A DNA stretch of 7,689 nt from CAYMUC01 sp964393535 (GTDB taxonomy: Bacteria > Actinomycetota > Acidimicrobiia > Acidimicrobiales > Ilumatobacteraceae): positions 1 through 7,689 of the forward strand of contig CAYMUC010000122.1 in assembly GCA_964393535.1 (NCBI GenBank), read 5' to 3'. A program made the position numbers and the translations under genes. The notes under the pieces were generated by a model. That model did no database searches. It was not told where the DNA came from and saw only the letters and a program-made list of their open reading frames with translations. Positions 1 to 5,742 of the stretch are shown here, piece after piece; position 1 is the first letter of the stretch; each line of letters opens with the position of its first letter.

Positions 1-1
1 A

Positions 2-397
2 GTGTTGGCCGCGGGGGTGGCGTTGTTCCCGGTGACCGTCTTGTTGGATCTGCGGGCCCGCAGCCACCGCTTCGAGCAGCACAGCACCGACACCCTGGTG
101 GCGCCGCCCCACACCGGTCACGATGTGCTGGTGGCGCGATCCCCCGTGACGTGGGCGTCGCAGTTGGCGGGGGTGCCGTTGCTGGTGCTGCACGGCACGG
201 CCGACCCGGTGGTGCCGGTGGAGCAGAGTCGCACGCTGGTGGCGGCCGTGCGGGCGGCTGGCGGCGACGTGCAGTACACGGAGTACGAAGGTGAAGGCCA
301 CGGGTTCCGCCAGCGCGATCATCAACTCGACGAACAGGCACGCGTCGCAGCGTTCGCCGAGCGGTGGCTCGGCGTTGCCGGTGAGACCGCTGGGTAG
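2..397 (+). CDS. C-terminal part of an S9-type alpha/beta hydrolase (5' truncated)
   Basis: This is the last 131 residues of a larger enzyme whose beginning lies left of the window. The GTG at base 2 is probably an internal Val codon and not the true start. The fragment has the end of an alpha/beta-hydrolase fold: a strand leading to LVLHGTADPVVP, where D68 is the expected acid of the triad, and later GEGHGF, where H100 is the expected catalytic His. The nucleophile Ser would be upstream and is not seen. The order and spacing match the prolyl oligopeptidase (S9) family of serine peptidases and acyl-peptide hydrolases. A dienelactone-hydrolase-like or other esterase is the main alternative. 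There is no C-terminal membrane segment, so the fragment looks cytoplasmic. The stop codon TAG forms part of the likely -10 box of the next gene. Substrate cannot be told. Confidence 0.75.
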   Translation: MLAAGVALFPVTVLLDLRARSHRFEQHSTDTLVAPPHTGHDVLVARSPVTWASQLAGVPLLVLHGTADPVVPVEQSRTLVAAVRAAGGDVQYTEYEGEGHGFRQRDHQLDEQARVAAFAERWLGVAGETAG

Positions 398-400
398 GGT
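395..400 (+). promoter_or_regulatory. Likely -10 box (TAGGGT) of a leaderless promoter
   Basis: TAGGGT matches TANNNT and is followed by six bases and then the GTG at 407, so transcription would begin at or next to the start codon. No Shine-Dalgarno sequence lies before this GTG. The box includes the stop codon of the upstream hydrolase gene. No convincing -35 is seen. Confidence 0.5.
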
Positions 401-406
401 GCGCTC

Positions 407-1141
407 GTGTCGAACGATGGTGCCACCCCCGAGCGTCCCGAATGGGACCCCGCCGATCCCGATGTGGAGCGCGTGTACTACGACCTGTCGGACTGGTCCA
501 TCGACCAGCAGGCCGAGGTGTCGGCGATGTTCGCCGAGCACGACGTGCCCCACGTGTGGGAAGGCTTCGAAGTAGTGGTGCCGTTCTTCGTGGAAGAAGC
601 GGCTGACGCCCTGTTCGAGCAGTTGGAGACCCGCCTCGGCATGAACGGTGCGGCGGCGCCAGCAGCGTGGGGCGCCGATGATCCGGCCACCGAATACGAC
701 CTCGAGGAATGGAGTGCTGCACAGCGAGCCACCCTCGAGCGTGCGGTGTCGGATGCTGGCGTTCCTTACCGCATGGAGGGCCACCTCCTGTTGGTTCCGG
801 TGAACGCCGAGGCCGTGGTCGACGAACTGCTCGACGCTGTGGAGTCGGGCGACGTGATGTTGTTGGACGACAGCGACGGTGACGAACCCGTGTTGGGCAT
901 GGCCGACCTGTTCACGATGGCCGACCGGCTACGCCGTGAGCCCAAAGATCAGCGCGGCCGGGACCTGTTGGCCACGGCCGCCGACCTGGATCCCGAACGG
1001 CCTCCCTACGGGGTCACCCTGGTGACGTGGCGTCGGGCCGTCGGAGCGTGTGAGCGCCTCTCCGATGTGATCGACCACGACGAGATCGCCGTGGTGGAGA
1101 TCGCCGAGGAGCTGTGGGGCTTGGTACGGCCCTTCGTGTAG
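407..1141 (+). CDS. Hypothetical protein with a duplicated 50-residue domain
   Basis: This is a soluble, acidic 244-residue protein with no signal peptide or membrane segment. I do not recognise the gene. Two equal units are visible: residues 25-74 and 97-146 both begin YDL..W, carry VP then EG in the middle, have VP after a hydrophobic strand, and end in an amphipathic helix. They align without gaps and are identical at 17 of 50 positions by my count. The pattern (helix, VP, strand, VP, helix) recalls small ferredoxin-like-fold domains such as DUF2007, which is only a guess. Residues 162-244 form a separate mostly helical domain with a conserved-looking GVTLVTWRRAV stretch. The GTG start at 407 is set by the -10 box six bases upstream. 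The J-domain gene starts 21 bases after the stop, so the two may be co-transcribed. Confidence 0.8.
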   Translation: MSNDGATPERPEWDPADPDVERVYYDLSDWSIDQQAEVSAMFAEHDVPHVWEGFEVVVPFFVEEAADALFEQLETRLGMNGAAAPAAWGADDPATEYDLEEWSAAQRATLERAVSDAGVPYRMEGHLLLVPVNAEAVVDELLDAVESGDVMLLDDSDGDEPVLGMADLFTMADRLRREPKDQRGRDLLATAADLDPERPPYGVTLVTWRRAVGACERLSDVIDHDEIAVVEIAEELWGLVRPFV

Positions 1142-1149
1142 GGCACCGC

Positions 1150-1155
1150 TAGCGT
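1150..1155 (+). promoter_or_regulatory. Likely -10 box (TAGCGT) of a leaderless promoter
   Basis: TAGCGT fits TANNNT and ends seven bases before the ATG at 1163, in the 21-base gap after the preceding gene. The gap has no purine-rich Shine-Dalgarno sequence. The downstream gene could be read from here as well as by read-through. Confidence 0.45.
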
Positions 1156-1162
1156 CCCCAGC

Positions 1163-1858
1163 ATGTTGCTGGCCGAGCTCGAGGTGTGGCACACCCGTTC
1201 TCGGGCCCCCACCCGACGGGTGGCGCTGGGACATCTGGTCTTGCCGGTGGACCCGGCACCGGGCTTCGGCGGCCTGTTGTTGGGCGCCGTACTTGCCACG
1301 CACATCCGCCACGTCGACGACGATCTCGTTCCCGATGTGCATCGCCTCGTCGATCAGATCCACCGCGGTGATCGGGTAGTGCAACCGCGCCTGCGGCACC
1401 GCTACCAAGTCGATCGTCACGGACTGGCGTGCAGCGTCCACCGCCTCGTGGGCGAGGGCGACGAGATCACGTTCCAACTCGACAGCCACGGCACCCCCCT
1501 ACAGCAGGTGCTGGGCGCCGCCTATGCGCTGGAACGCCTCGATCCAGCGTTGCGGCAGTCGTTGGCGCCGGTGCTGCGCAAAGCCATGCACTGGCACGGT
1601 CCACTGGGGTCGTCGTTCATCTCGCATCTGGCGGGTACTGCGGCGGTGAACTTGGCGGCACTGGCCGATCCCCGTGCGTGGGCGCTGGAACTGCTCGGGT
1701 TTCCGCTGGGGACCAGCAAGCCGTCGAAGAAGGATGTGATGGCGCGCTTTCGGCAACGACTGCGTGAGGCGCACCCTGATCACGGTGGCAACGTCGACCA
1801 GGCCAGCACGCTGATCGGGGAACTCGGTGAAGCGCGGCGCATCCTGATCGAGTCATGA
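1163..1858 (+). CDS. J-domain protein with C-terminal J-domain
   Basis: In this 231-residue soluble protein only the last 60 residues are recognisable. They form a J-domain: helix I around 172-179 (AWALELLG), basic helix II around 188-202, the diagnostic HPD at 204-206 (AHPDHGG), and helix III around 214-229 (ending EARRIL). HPD stimulates ATP hydrolysis by DnaK/Hsp70. There is no Gly/Phe-rich region or zinc finger, so this is a class III co-chaperone and not DnaJ itself. Residues 1-170 are rich in His and Arg, lack membrane segments, and are unfamiliar to me. They presumably choose the client. J-domains usually sit at the N-terminus of DnaJ, so the terminal position here is worth noting, though class III proteins vary. 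The gene converges on the MFS gene with only 20 bp between stops. Confidence 0.8.
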   Translation: MLLAELEVWHTRSRAPTRRVALGHLVLPVDPAPGFGGLLLGAVLATHIRHVDDDLVPDVHRLVDQIHRGDRVVQPRLRHRYQVDRHGLACSVHRLVGEGDEITFQLDSHGTPLQQVLGAAYALERLDPALRQSLAPVLRKAMHWHGPLGSSFISHLAGTAAVNLAALADPRAWALELLGFPLGTSKPSKKDVMARFRQRLREAHPDHGGNVDQASTLIGELGEARRILIES

Positions 1859-1878
1859 CCGACGCCAGTTCCTGGACC

Positions 1879-3408
1879 TCAGGTGAACGAACCCGGGAGA
1901 CGGTCCTCGGGGTTCAGGTCCTCGAGTTCACGCTGTGAGGTCTCGGGGTAACTCACCGCCACGATCACACCGGCCACCACCGAGGCGGCCGCCAACAGCA
2001 TCATCACCTCGGCGTAGGCCCATCCGCGCTCCAGCAGCCATCCCGACAGCACCAGGCCGACACTGCCCCCCAGCAGGCCCATACCGGCCAGCAGGCCGCT
2101 CACCCGACTGCGGTTGCCGGTGGGGAACAACTCCCGGCGGTATACGGCGATGGCCGGGTAGGCGATGGCCGAGATGGCACCACCCACGAAGGTGATGAGC
2201 CACAGTGCAGCGCCCGACAGCGCGAACGCCACAGCCAGGACCACGGCACCGAGTGGAACACCCACCGCCGCGAGGAGTCGCCGTCCCCGCCGATCCGCCA
2301 GGCGCCCACCCAGCAGCAGGCCGAGAGCAGCCGGGGTGGCGGTGGCCAGGGTGAAGGCGGTGATGGTGGTGGCCGAGTAGCCGCGCTCGTCGCGCAGAAA
2401 GCGGTTCTGGAAGATCGACGCCGAGGCGATGAACAGGTTGGTGAGCACCGCCACCGAGGCCAGCAACGCAAAGCGGGTCCGGTCGATGCGCGGATGCCGT
2501 TCGTGCTCGGGGCGTGCCTCGAGTCGACGGAAGCGTTGCGTCTCGGGGAGACGCCGGGTGAGAGTCACCGCTACCACCAACCACACCAGGGTCACGGCAT
2601 ACACCAGGCGCCATCCCTGCGGCGACACATCGGCAAGTGGCAAGGCGATCACCGCCACCCCGGCGCCCAGGCCGCTGGCCATGGCCAGCACGCTGATCGC
2701 ATAGGCCCGTGCCCCGCGTGGCATCTCCTCGGCGGCGACCACGGCGATCAACACGTCGAGGGCGATGCCCAACGGTCGCCCCACGGTCTGGGTGGCCACC
2801 AACAACGGGAACGATGGCGCTACGGCACCCAGTGCCGTGATGACCGGTGCCGACCACGCTGCCACCAGCATGAGCCGGCGACGGCCGCGACGATCGGCGA
2901 GCCAGGTCACTGGCAGTGCCAGCACGATCCCCAGACGCACGATGGCCCCAGCGACGCCTTGGGCGCCTTCACCGATGGAGAAGTCGTCGGCGGCGAAGGC
3001 GACGGTCTGGGTGAACAGCGTGTTCACGAAGGCACTGGACATGGACGCTGCGGCCAGAAGACCCAGCAGCATCACCTGATGCGCATTCACCTGTGCAGGG
3101 GGAGCCCACCACGGTATGCCATGGCGCCGGTGCCCACGCTCGTGGCGGCGCAGACCAGCCCGCACCAGGCGACCGAACCACGGCACGTCGAGTTCCCACC
3201 GGATGCGTTCGCTCAGCCCGCCGTCGACCGAACGGCTCACCCGACGCTCGTAGGCCAGGAACGGTCCGTGTTGTTGGGTGAACACGTGATCGCCATCGAC
3301 CCTCGCAGGTGCCTCCTCGACCACATCGCTGCGGGGTGCCAACAGTCTTGCCGTCGTGACGGGATCGTCGGGCCATACCCGCACACGGTTGCTGCCGCTG
3401 CGGCCCAC
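1879..3408 (-). CDS. MFS transporter with a long cytoplasmic N-terminal extension
   Basis: This 509-residue major facilitator has about 12 membrane helices between residues 111 and 486. Motif A appears twice, once per half: LADRRGRRRL near 170-179, and GRLADRRGRR at 368-377. PET follows helix 6 (288-290) and helix 12 (488-490), and RRELFPT (424-430) resembles the sugar-porter type, so the carrier is probably proton-coupled. The substrate is unknown. The first 110 residues are hydrophilic, with a GPFLAYERR patch at 48-56 and many Arg residues. MFS proteins normally have a tail of 10-40 residues. The start is a GTG with TATGCT six bases upstream, which supports the full extension. A shorter start near the first helix would remove it, but none is as well placed. 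The gene diverges from murA across 20 bp. Confidence 0.85.
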   Translation of the reverse strand: MGRSGSNRVRVWPDDPVTTARLLAPRSDVVEEAPARVDGDHVFTQQHGPFLAYERRVSRSVDGGLSERIRWELDVPWFGRLVRAGLRRHERGHRRHGIPWWAPPAQVNAHQVMLLGLLAAASMSSAFVNTLFTQTVAFAADDFSIGEGAQGVAGAIVRLGIVLALPVTWLADRRGRRRLMLVAAWSAPVITALGAVAPSFPLLVATQTVGRPLGIALDVLIAVVAAEEMPRGARAYAISVLAMASGLGAGVAVIALPLADVSPQGWRLVYAVTLVWLVVAVTLTRRLPETQRFRRLEARPEHERHPRIDRTRFALLASVAVLTNLFIASASIFQNRFLRDERGYSATTITAFTLATATPAALGLLLGGRLADRRGRRLLAAVGVPLGAVVLAVAFALSGAALWLITFVGGAISAIAYPAIAVYRRELFPTGNRSRVSGLLAGMGLLGGSVGLVLSGWLLERGWAYAEVMMLLAAASVVAGVIVAVSYPETSQRELEDLNPEDRLPGSFT

Positions 3409-3414
3409 GGAGCG

Positions 3415-3420
3415 AGCATA
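3415..3420 (-). promoter_or_regulatory. -10 box (TATGCT) of the MFS gene, leaderless
   Basis: Read on the minus strand, TATGCT is followed by CGCTCC and then the GTG start at 3408. The six-base spacing predicts a leaderless transcript. Four of its bases are also used by the plus-strand box for murA. Confidence 0.5.
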
Positions 3421-3422
3421 CT
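3417..3422 (+). promoter_or_regulatory. -10-like box (CATACT) of murA, leaderless
   Basis: CATACT differs from TATACT only in its first base and lies six bases before the murA GTG at 3429. It overlaps the opposing MFS box in an AGCATACT core. There is no Shine-Dalgarno sequence before the start. Confidence 0.4.
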
Positions 3423-3446
3423 GACCGAGTGCCGTTGCTGACCGAG
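3421..3446. repeat. Direct repeat CTGACCGAG, two copies 17 bp apart
   Basis: CTGACCGAG occurs at 3421-3429 and again, identically, at 3438-3446. The first copy sits between the shared -10 core and the murA start codon. The second lies within the first codons of murA, where the -35 region of the divergent MFS promoter would be. It could be a repressor or activator site touching both genes, but a 9-bp repeat may also be chance. Confidence 0.35.
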
Positions 3447-4784
3447 CTTCGATGGGGACCCCGAAGCGGCGGTGACCGCATCGTGGTGTTCCGTCAGGGG
3501 CCGCTCAGCGGCGAGGTTGTGGTGCCTGGCGCCAAGAACTCGGTGCTGAAGCTCATGGCTGCCACCATCCTCGCCGACGGTGTGCACGAGCTCACCAACG
3601 TGCCCGAGATCGCCGATGTGGCCACCATGGCCGACTTGTTGGAGGCCGTCGGAGTGCACACCGAGTTGGTCACCCCGGCGGTGCGACGCGGTGAAGGTGC
3701 ACGGCTGCGCCTCACCAACCGGGGAGCCCTCAGCCCGGTGGCTCCCTATGAGCAGGTGGAGCGCATCAGGGCGTCCATCAACGTGTTGGGGCCGCTGCTC
3801 ACTCGATGCGGTTGGGTGCGCCTCGCCATGCCCGGTGGCGACGACTTCGGGTCCCGCCCCATCGACCTGCACATCCGGGGCCTCGAGGCCATGGGTGCTC
3901 AGTTCCGGTTCCACGACGGCGAGTTGGAGGCCCGGGCGGAGCGCCTTCACGGCGCCACCATCAGCCTTGATTTCCCCAGCGTGGGGGCCACCGAGAATCT
4001 GCTCACCGCGGCGGTGTATGCGCAGGGCACCACGGTCATCGACCATGCGGCACGCGAGCCCGAGATCGCCGATCTGTGTCATCAACTGGTGGCCATGGGC
4101 GCTCGCATCGACGGCATCGGATCGTCCAGGCTGGTCATCGAGGGCGTGCCCCGGGGATCGCTGCGAGCCGTGTCGCACCGTACGGTCGCCGACCGTATCC
4201 AGGCTGCCACCTATGCCGCAGCGGTGGCCGTCGCAGGTGGCGAGGTGACGCTTCACCAAGCCCGCCCCGACCACATGGCCATGTTGCTGCGACGCTTCAC
4301 CGACATGGGCGTGGACCTTGCCGAGCACGCAGATGGACTCACGGTGCGCTCCAGTGGCCACCTGCGTTCCATCGATGTGGCCACACTGCCCTATCCGGGG
4401 ATCGCCACCGATTACAAGCCCTTGCTCGTGACCATGCTGGCCGTGGCCGACGGTGTGGGCATCGTCACCGAGAACCTGTACCCGGGTCGGTTTCGGTACG
4501 TCGAGGAACTCATGCGCCTAGGTGCTGACATTCGCACCGACGGGCATCACGCCGTGGTTCGAGGCGTTCCCCACCTGTGCGGTGCACGGGTCAATGCCCC
4601 CGACATCAGAGCCGGTGCGGCGCTGGTGATCGCTGGCCTGGCGGCCACCGGCGTCACCGAGATCAGCGACATCCACCACATCGACCGCGGCTACGACGAC
4701 CTGGTGGGTCGCCTGGCGGTGTTGGGGGCGGGAATCGAGCGGATCAGTCCGACGGGGGAGTTGCCCCGTCTGACGGTGGCGTGA
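3429..4784 (+). CDS. murA: UDP-N-acetylglucosamine 1-carboxyvinyltransferase, MurA (Asp active-site type)
   Basis: MurA transfers enolpyruvate from PEP to UDP-GlcNAc in the cytoplasm, the first committed step of peptidoglycan synthesis. The protein is 451 residues against about 420 usually. Landmarks: VPGAKNSVLK, with K36 and N37 matching E. coli K22 and N23; MPGGDDFGSRPIDLH, where D138 stands at the C115 position; ATDYKPLL, with D328 matching D305; and HIDRGY, with R420 matching R397. Asp instead of Cys at the 115 position is also found in Mycobacterium tuberculosis and gives fosfomycin insensitivity there. About 15 extra residues precede the first strand (DRIVVFRQG), and about 9 are inserted before the active-site loop. 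Starting at the GTG of residue 19 would remove part of that strand, so 3429 is preferred; TTG at 3435 is a weak alternative. The 3' end overlaps a minus-strand gene by 41 bp. Confidence 0.96.
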   Translation: MPLLTELRWGPRSGGDRIVVFRQGPLSGEVVVPGAKNSVLKLMAATILADGVHELTNVPEIADVATMADLLEAVGVHTELVTPAVRRGEGARLRLTNRGALSPVAPYEQVERIRASINVLGPLLTRCGWVRLAMPGGDDFGSRPIDLHIRGLEAMGAQFRFHDGELEARAERLHGATISLDFPSVGATENLLTAAVYAQGTTVIDHAAREPEIADLCHQLVAMGARIDGIGSSRLVIEGVPRGSLRAVSHRTVADRIQAATYAAAVAVAGGEVTLHQARPDHMAMLLRRFTDMGVDLAEHADGLTVRSSGHLRSIDVATLPYPGIATDYKPLLVTMLAVADGVGIVTENLYPGRFRYVEELMRLGADIRTDGHHAVVRGVPHLCGARVNAPDIRAGAALVIAGLAATGVTEISDIHHIDRGYDDLVGRLAVLGAGIERISPTGELPRLTVA

Positions 4785-4908
4785 CGCTGGTCGGTGGCGT
4801 GAGGTGCCGGGTGCGCCGAGTGGCCACCACCAGCAGGCCCGCCACCACTGCGATCGGTCCCGCCACCAGCAGGATCTCGTCCCAACCTCCCTGGTGCGCC
4901 AGCATCAT
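4744..4908 (-). CDS. Small one-helix membrane protein coupled to the cupredoxin-like gene
   Basis: I read a 54-residue protein here. It starts at an ATG overlapping the stop of the upstream cupredoxin-like gene (ATGA, bases 4908-4905); a second in-frame ATG follows at once. The order is a short head (MMLAHQGGWDE), one hydrophobic segment at about residues 12-29, an RRTR basic stop-transfer patch at 31-34, and a tail with three TPP repeats ending TPPSD. The charges predict the head outside and the tail in the cytoplasm. The 4-base overlap, the clear membrane segment with basic flank and the lack of any competing gene in 4785-4904 support a real gene. I do not recognise a named family. Its last 41 bases lie opposite the 3' end of murA. 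It probably works with the preceding envelope protein. Confidence 0.65.
   Translation of the reverse strand: MMLAHQGGWDEILLVAGPIAVVAGLLVVATRRTRHLTPPTSVTPPSDGATPPSD
4747..4774. other. Inverted repeat (hairpin) in the murA / small-gene overlap
   Basis: GTCcGACGGGG at 4747-4757 pairs with CCCCGTCtGAC at 4764-4774: ten base pairs with one mismatch, around a six-base loop. It lies inside the last codons of murA on one strand and just before the stop of the small membrane gene on the other. Neither side has a T-run, so it is not a classical intrinsic terminator. It could slow or protect the ends of the convergent transcripts. Confidence 0.35.
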
Positions 4909-5468
4909 TCCACCAACAGGAACAGGATCACGTCGTGGGTCACGTGGCTCTCCACTTCGAACAGGCCGGCCCGGTCGGCCACGAAACTCAGGGTGAGGGT
5001 TTCGCCGGCTGGCACCGTCACATTGCCCCCGAGGTCGTAGCCGTGGAGGTGGAACTCGTCGTCGGCGTCGGGGTTGGTCAACTTCAGTTCCACCGGTGAC
5101 CCCAGCGCCACGGTGTCCACCCGCTCGGGACCATCGTCGCTTCCCACGGTGACCTCGATGGTGCGCAACGGTGGCACGGCCGTGGTGGTCGGTGTCGGCT
5201 CGGCGGTGGTGGACGGGGTCGTCGTCGGGGGTGCGGTGGTGGGCGAAGGTGGTACCGAGGTGGTCGGCGCATCGGTGGTGGAGACGGCGGAGGTCGTCGT
5301 GGACGGTTGGTCTGCACCGGAGTCACCTGAACGCACGAAGGTGGTCACGGTCAGACCACCGGCACCCAGCAGGGCGCCCAACACCAGTGCCACCAGGATG
5401 CCTCCACGTCGCGGTGGGGGCGCAGTGCGCTTGGCCGGGCGTTTGGGTGCAGGACGTCGAGTCGCCAC
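4905..5468 (-). CDS. Membrane-anchored cupredoxin-like protein with Thr/Pro linker
   Basis: This 187-residue envelope protein has four parts. Residues 1-22 are very basic and Pro-rich. Residues 23-44 form one membrane segment without an obvious signal-peptidase or lipobox site, so it is probably an N-terminal anchor. Residues 55-100 are an almost pure Thr/Pro/Ser linker. Residues 102-187 form a beta-rich domain with FHLHGYDL (139-146), VPAGETLTLSF (152-162) and an AGLFEVESH strand, the layout of cupredoxin_1/EfeO-like domains. The Cys and Met copper ligands of blue copper proteins are absent; the protein has no Cys at all. H140, H142, H175 and H178 could still bind a metal, which is inference. 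The domain would face outside. The GTG start lies eight bases after TAGATT. The gene is translationally coupled to the small membrane gene downstream. Confidence 0.75.
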   Translation of the reverse strand: MATRRPAPKRPAKRTAPPPRRGGILVALVLGALLGAGGLTVTTFVRSGDSGADQPSTTTSAVSTTDAPTTSVPPSPTTAPPTTTPSTTAEPTPTTTAVPPLRTIEVTVGSDDGPERVDTVALGSPVELKLTNPDADDEFHLHGYDLGGNVTVPAGETLTLSFVADRAGLFEVESHVTHDVILFLLVE

Positions 5469-5476
5469 GAGTCCTC

Positions 5477-5482
5477 AATCTA
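5477..5482 (-). promoter_or_regulatory. Likely -10 box (TAGATT) of the cupredoxin-like gene
   Basis: On the minus strand TAGATT is followed by GAGGACTC and the GTG at 5468. Eight bases is the longest spacing among the leaderless candidates here. The GAGGA is too close to the GTG for a good ribosome site. The 31-bp divergent gap also must serve the NifU-like gene, whose own box is unclear: TTCAAT at 5496-5501 would suit a GTG start at 5509. Confidence 0.4.
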
Positions 5483-5499
5483 CGGGTGGGACTGGTTCA

Positions 5500-5742
5500 A
5501 TGTCGGGCGTGTCCACCATGCGTACTCAGGTCGAGGAAACCATCGAAGTCATCCGGCCGGCGTTGCAGGCCGACGGCGGCGACATCGAACTGAAGGATGT
5601 CGACGAGACGACGGGCATCGTGTCGGTGACGCTGGTGGGAGCCTGCGGTACCTGCCCGGCATCCACCCAGACGCTCAAGGCCGGTATCGAGCGCATCATG
5701 CGCGACCGGGTGGACGGTGTGACCGAAGTGGTGAACGTGTGA
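5500..5742 (+). CDS. NifU C-terminal-domain Fe-S scaffold protein (Nfu type)
   Basis: This 80-residue protein consists of a single NifU C-terminal domain, the unit that holds a 4Fe-4S cluster between two subunits and passes it to apoproteins in the cytoplasm. The family signatures are IRPALQADGGDIEL (18-31) and ACGTCPAST (48-56), where C49 and C52 form the CxxC cluster site, followed by the TLKAGIERIM helix. No A-type or IscU domain is fused. The start is uncertain: ATG 5500, GTG 5509 and ATG 5518 are all in frame and all leave the domain whole. A GGGTGGGA stretch ten or so bases before 5500 is a poor Shine-Dalgarno match. The stop overlaps the GTG of the GTPase gene by four bases, so the two are translationally coupled. 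Confidence 0.9.
   Translation: MSGVSTMRTQVEETIEVIRPALQADGGDIELKDVDETTGIVSVTLVGACGTCPASTQTLKAGIERIMRDRVDGVTEVVNV

Noticed and set aside
929..1489. Minus-strand open frame of 186 codons across the duplicated-domain and J-domain genes
   Set aside because: It spans two real plus-strand genes and their gap, and the translation has no motif.
1859..1878. Terminator between the converging J-domain and MFS genes
   Set aside because: The 20-bp gap holds no inverted repeat or T-run on either strand.
2494..3441. Plus-strand open frame of 315 codons across the MFS gene
   Set aside because: It is a mirror of the MFS coding frame, with compositional bias and no recognisable fold.
3237..4361. Long minus-strand open frame of 374 codons opposite murA
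   Set aside because: It lies wholly antisense to murA and the MFS start. Its translation is His/Gly/Arg-rich with no domain, as GC-rich antisense frames usually are.
3429..4784. Horizontal acquisition of a fosfomycin-resistance gene
   Set aside because: The gene matches its neighbours in composition and start context and has no mobile element nearby. Asp-type MurA is normal in some actinobacteria.
5169..5307. Repetitive GGTGGT/GTCGTC-rich stretch resembling a microsatellite or CRISPR-like array
   Set aside because: It is the coding sequence of the Thr/Pro linker read on the other strand. Units are irregular and there are no spacers.
5074..5499. Upstream in-frame extension of the NifU-like gene giving 222 residues
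   Set aside because: The added 142 residues are the antisense of the cupredoxin-like gene, including its Thr/Pro linker. The domain itself begins after 5500.
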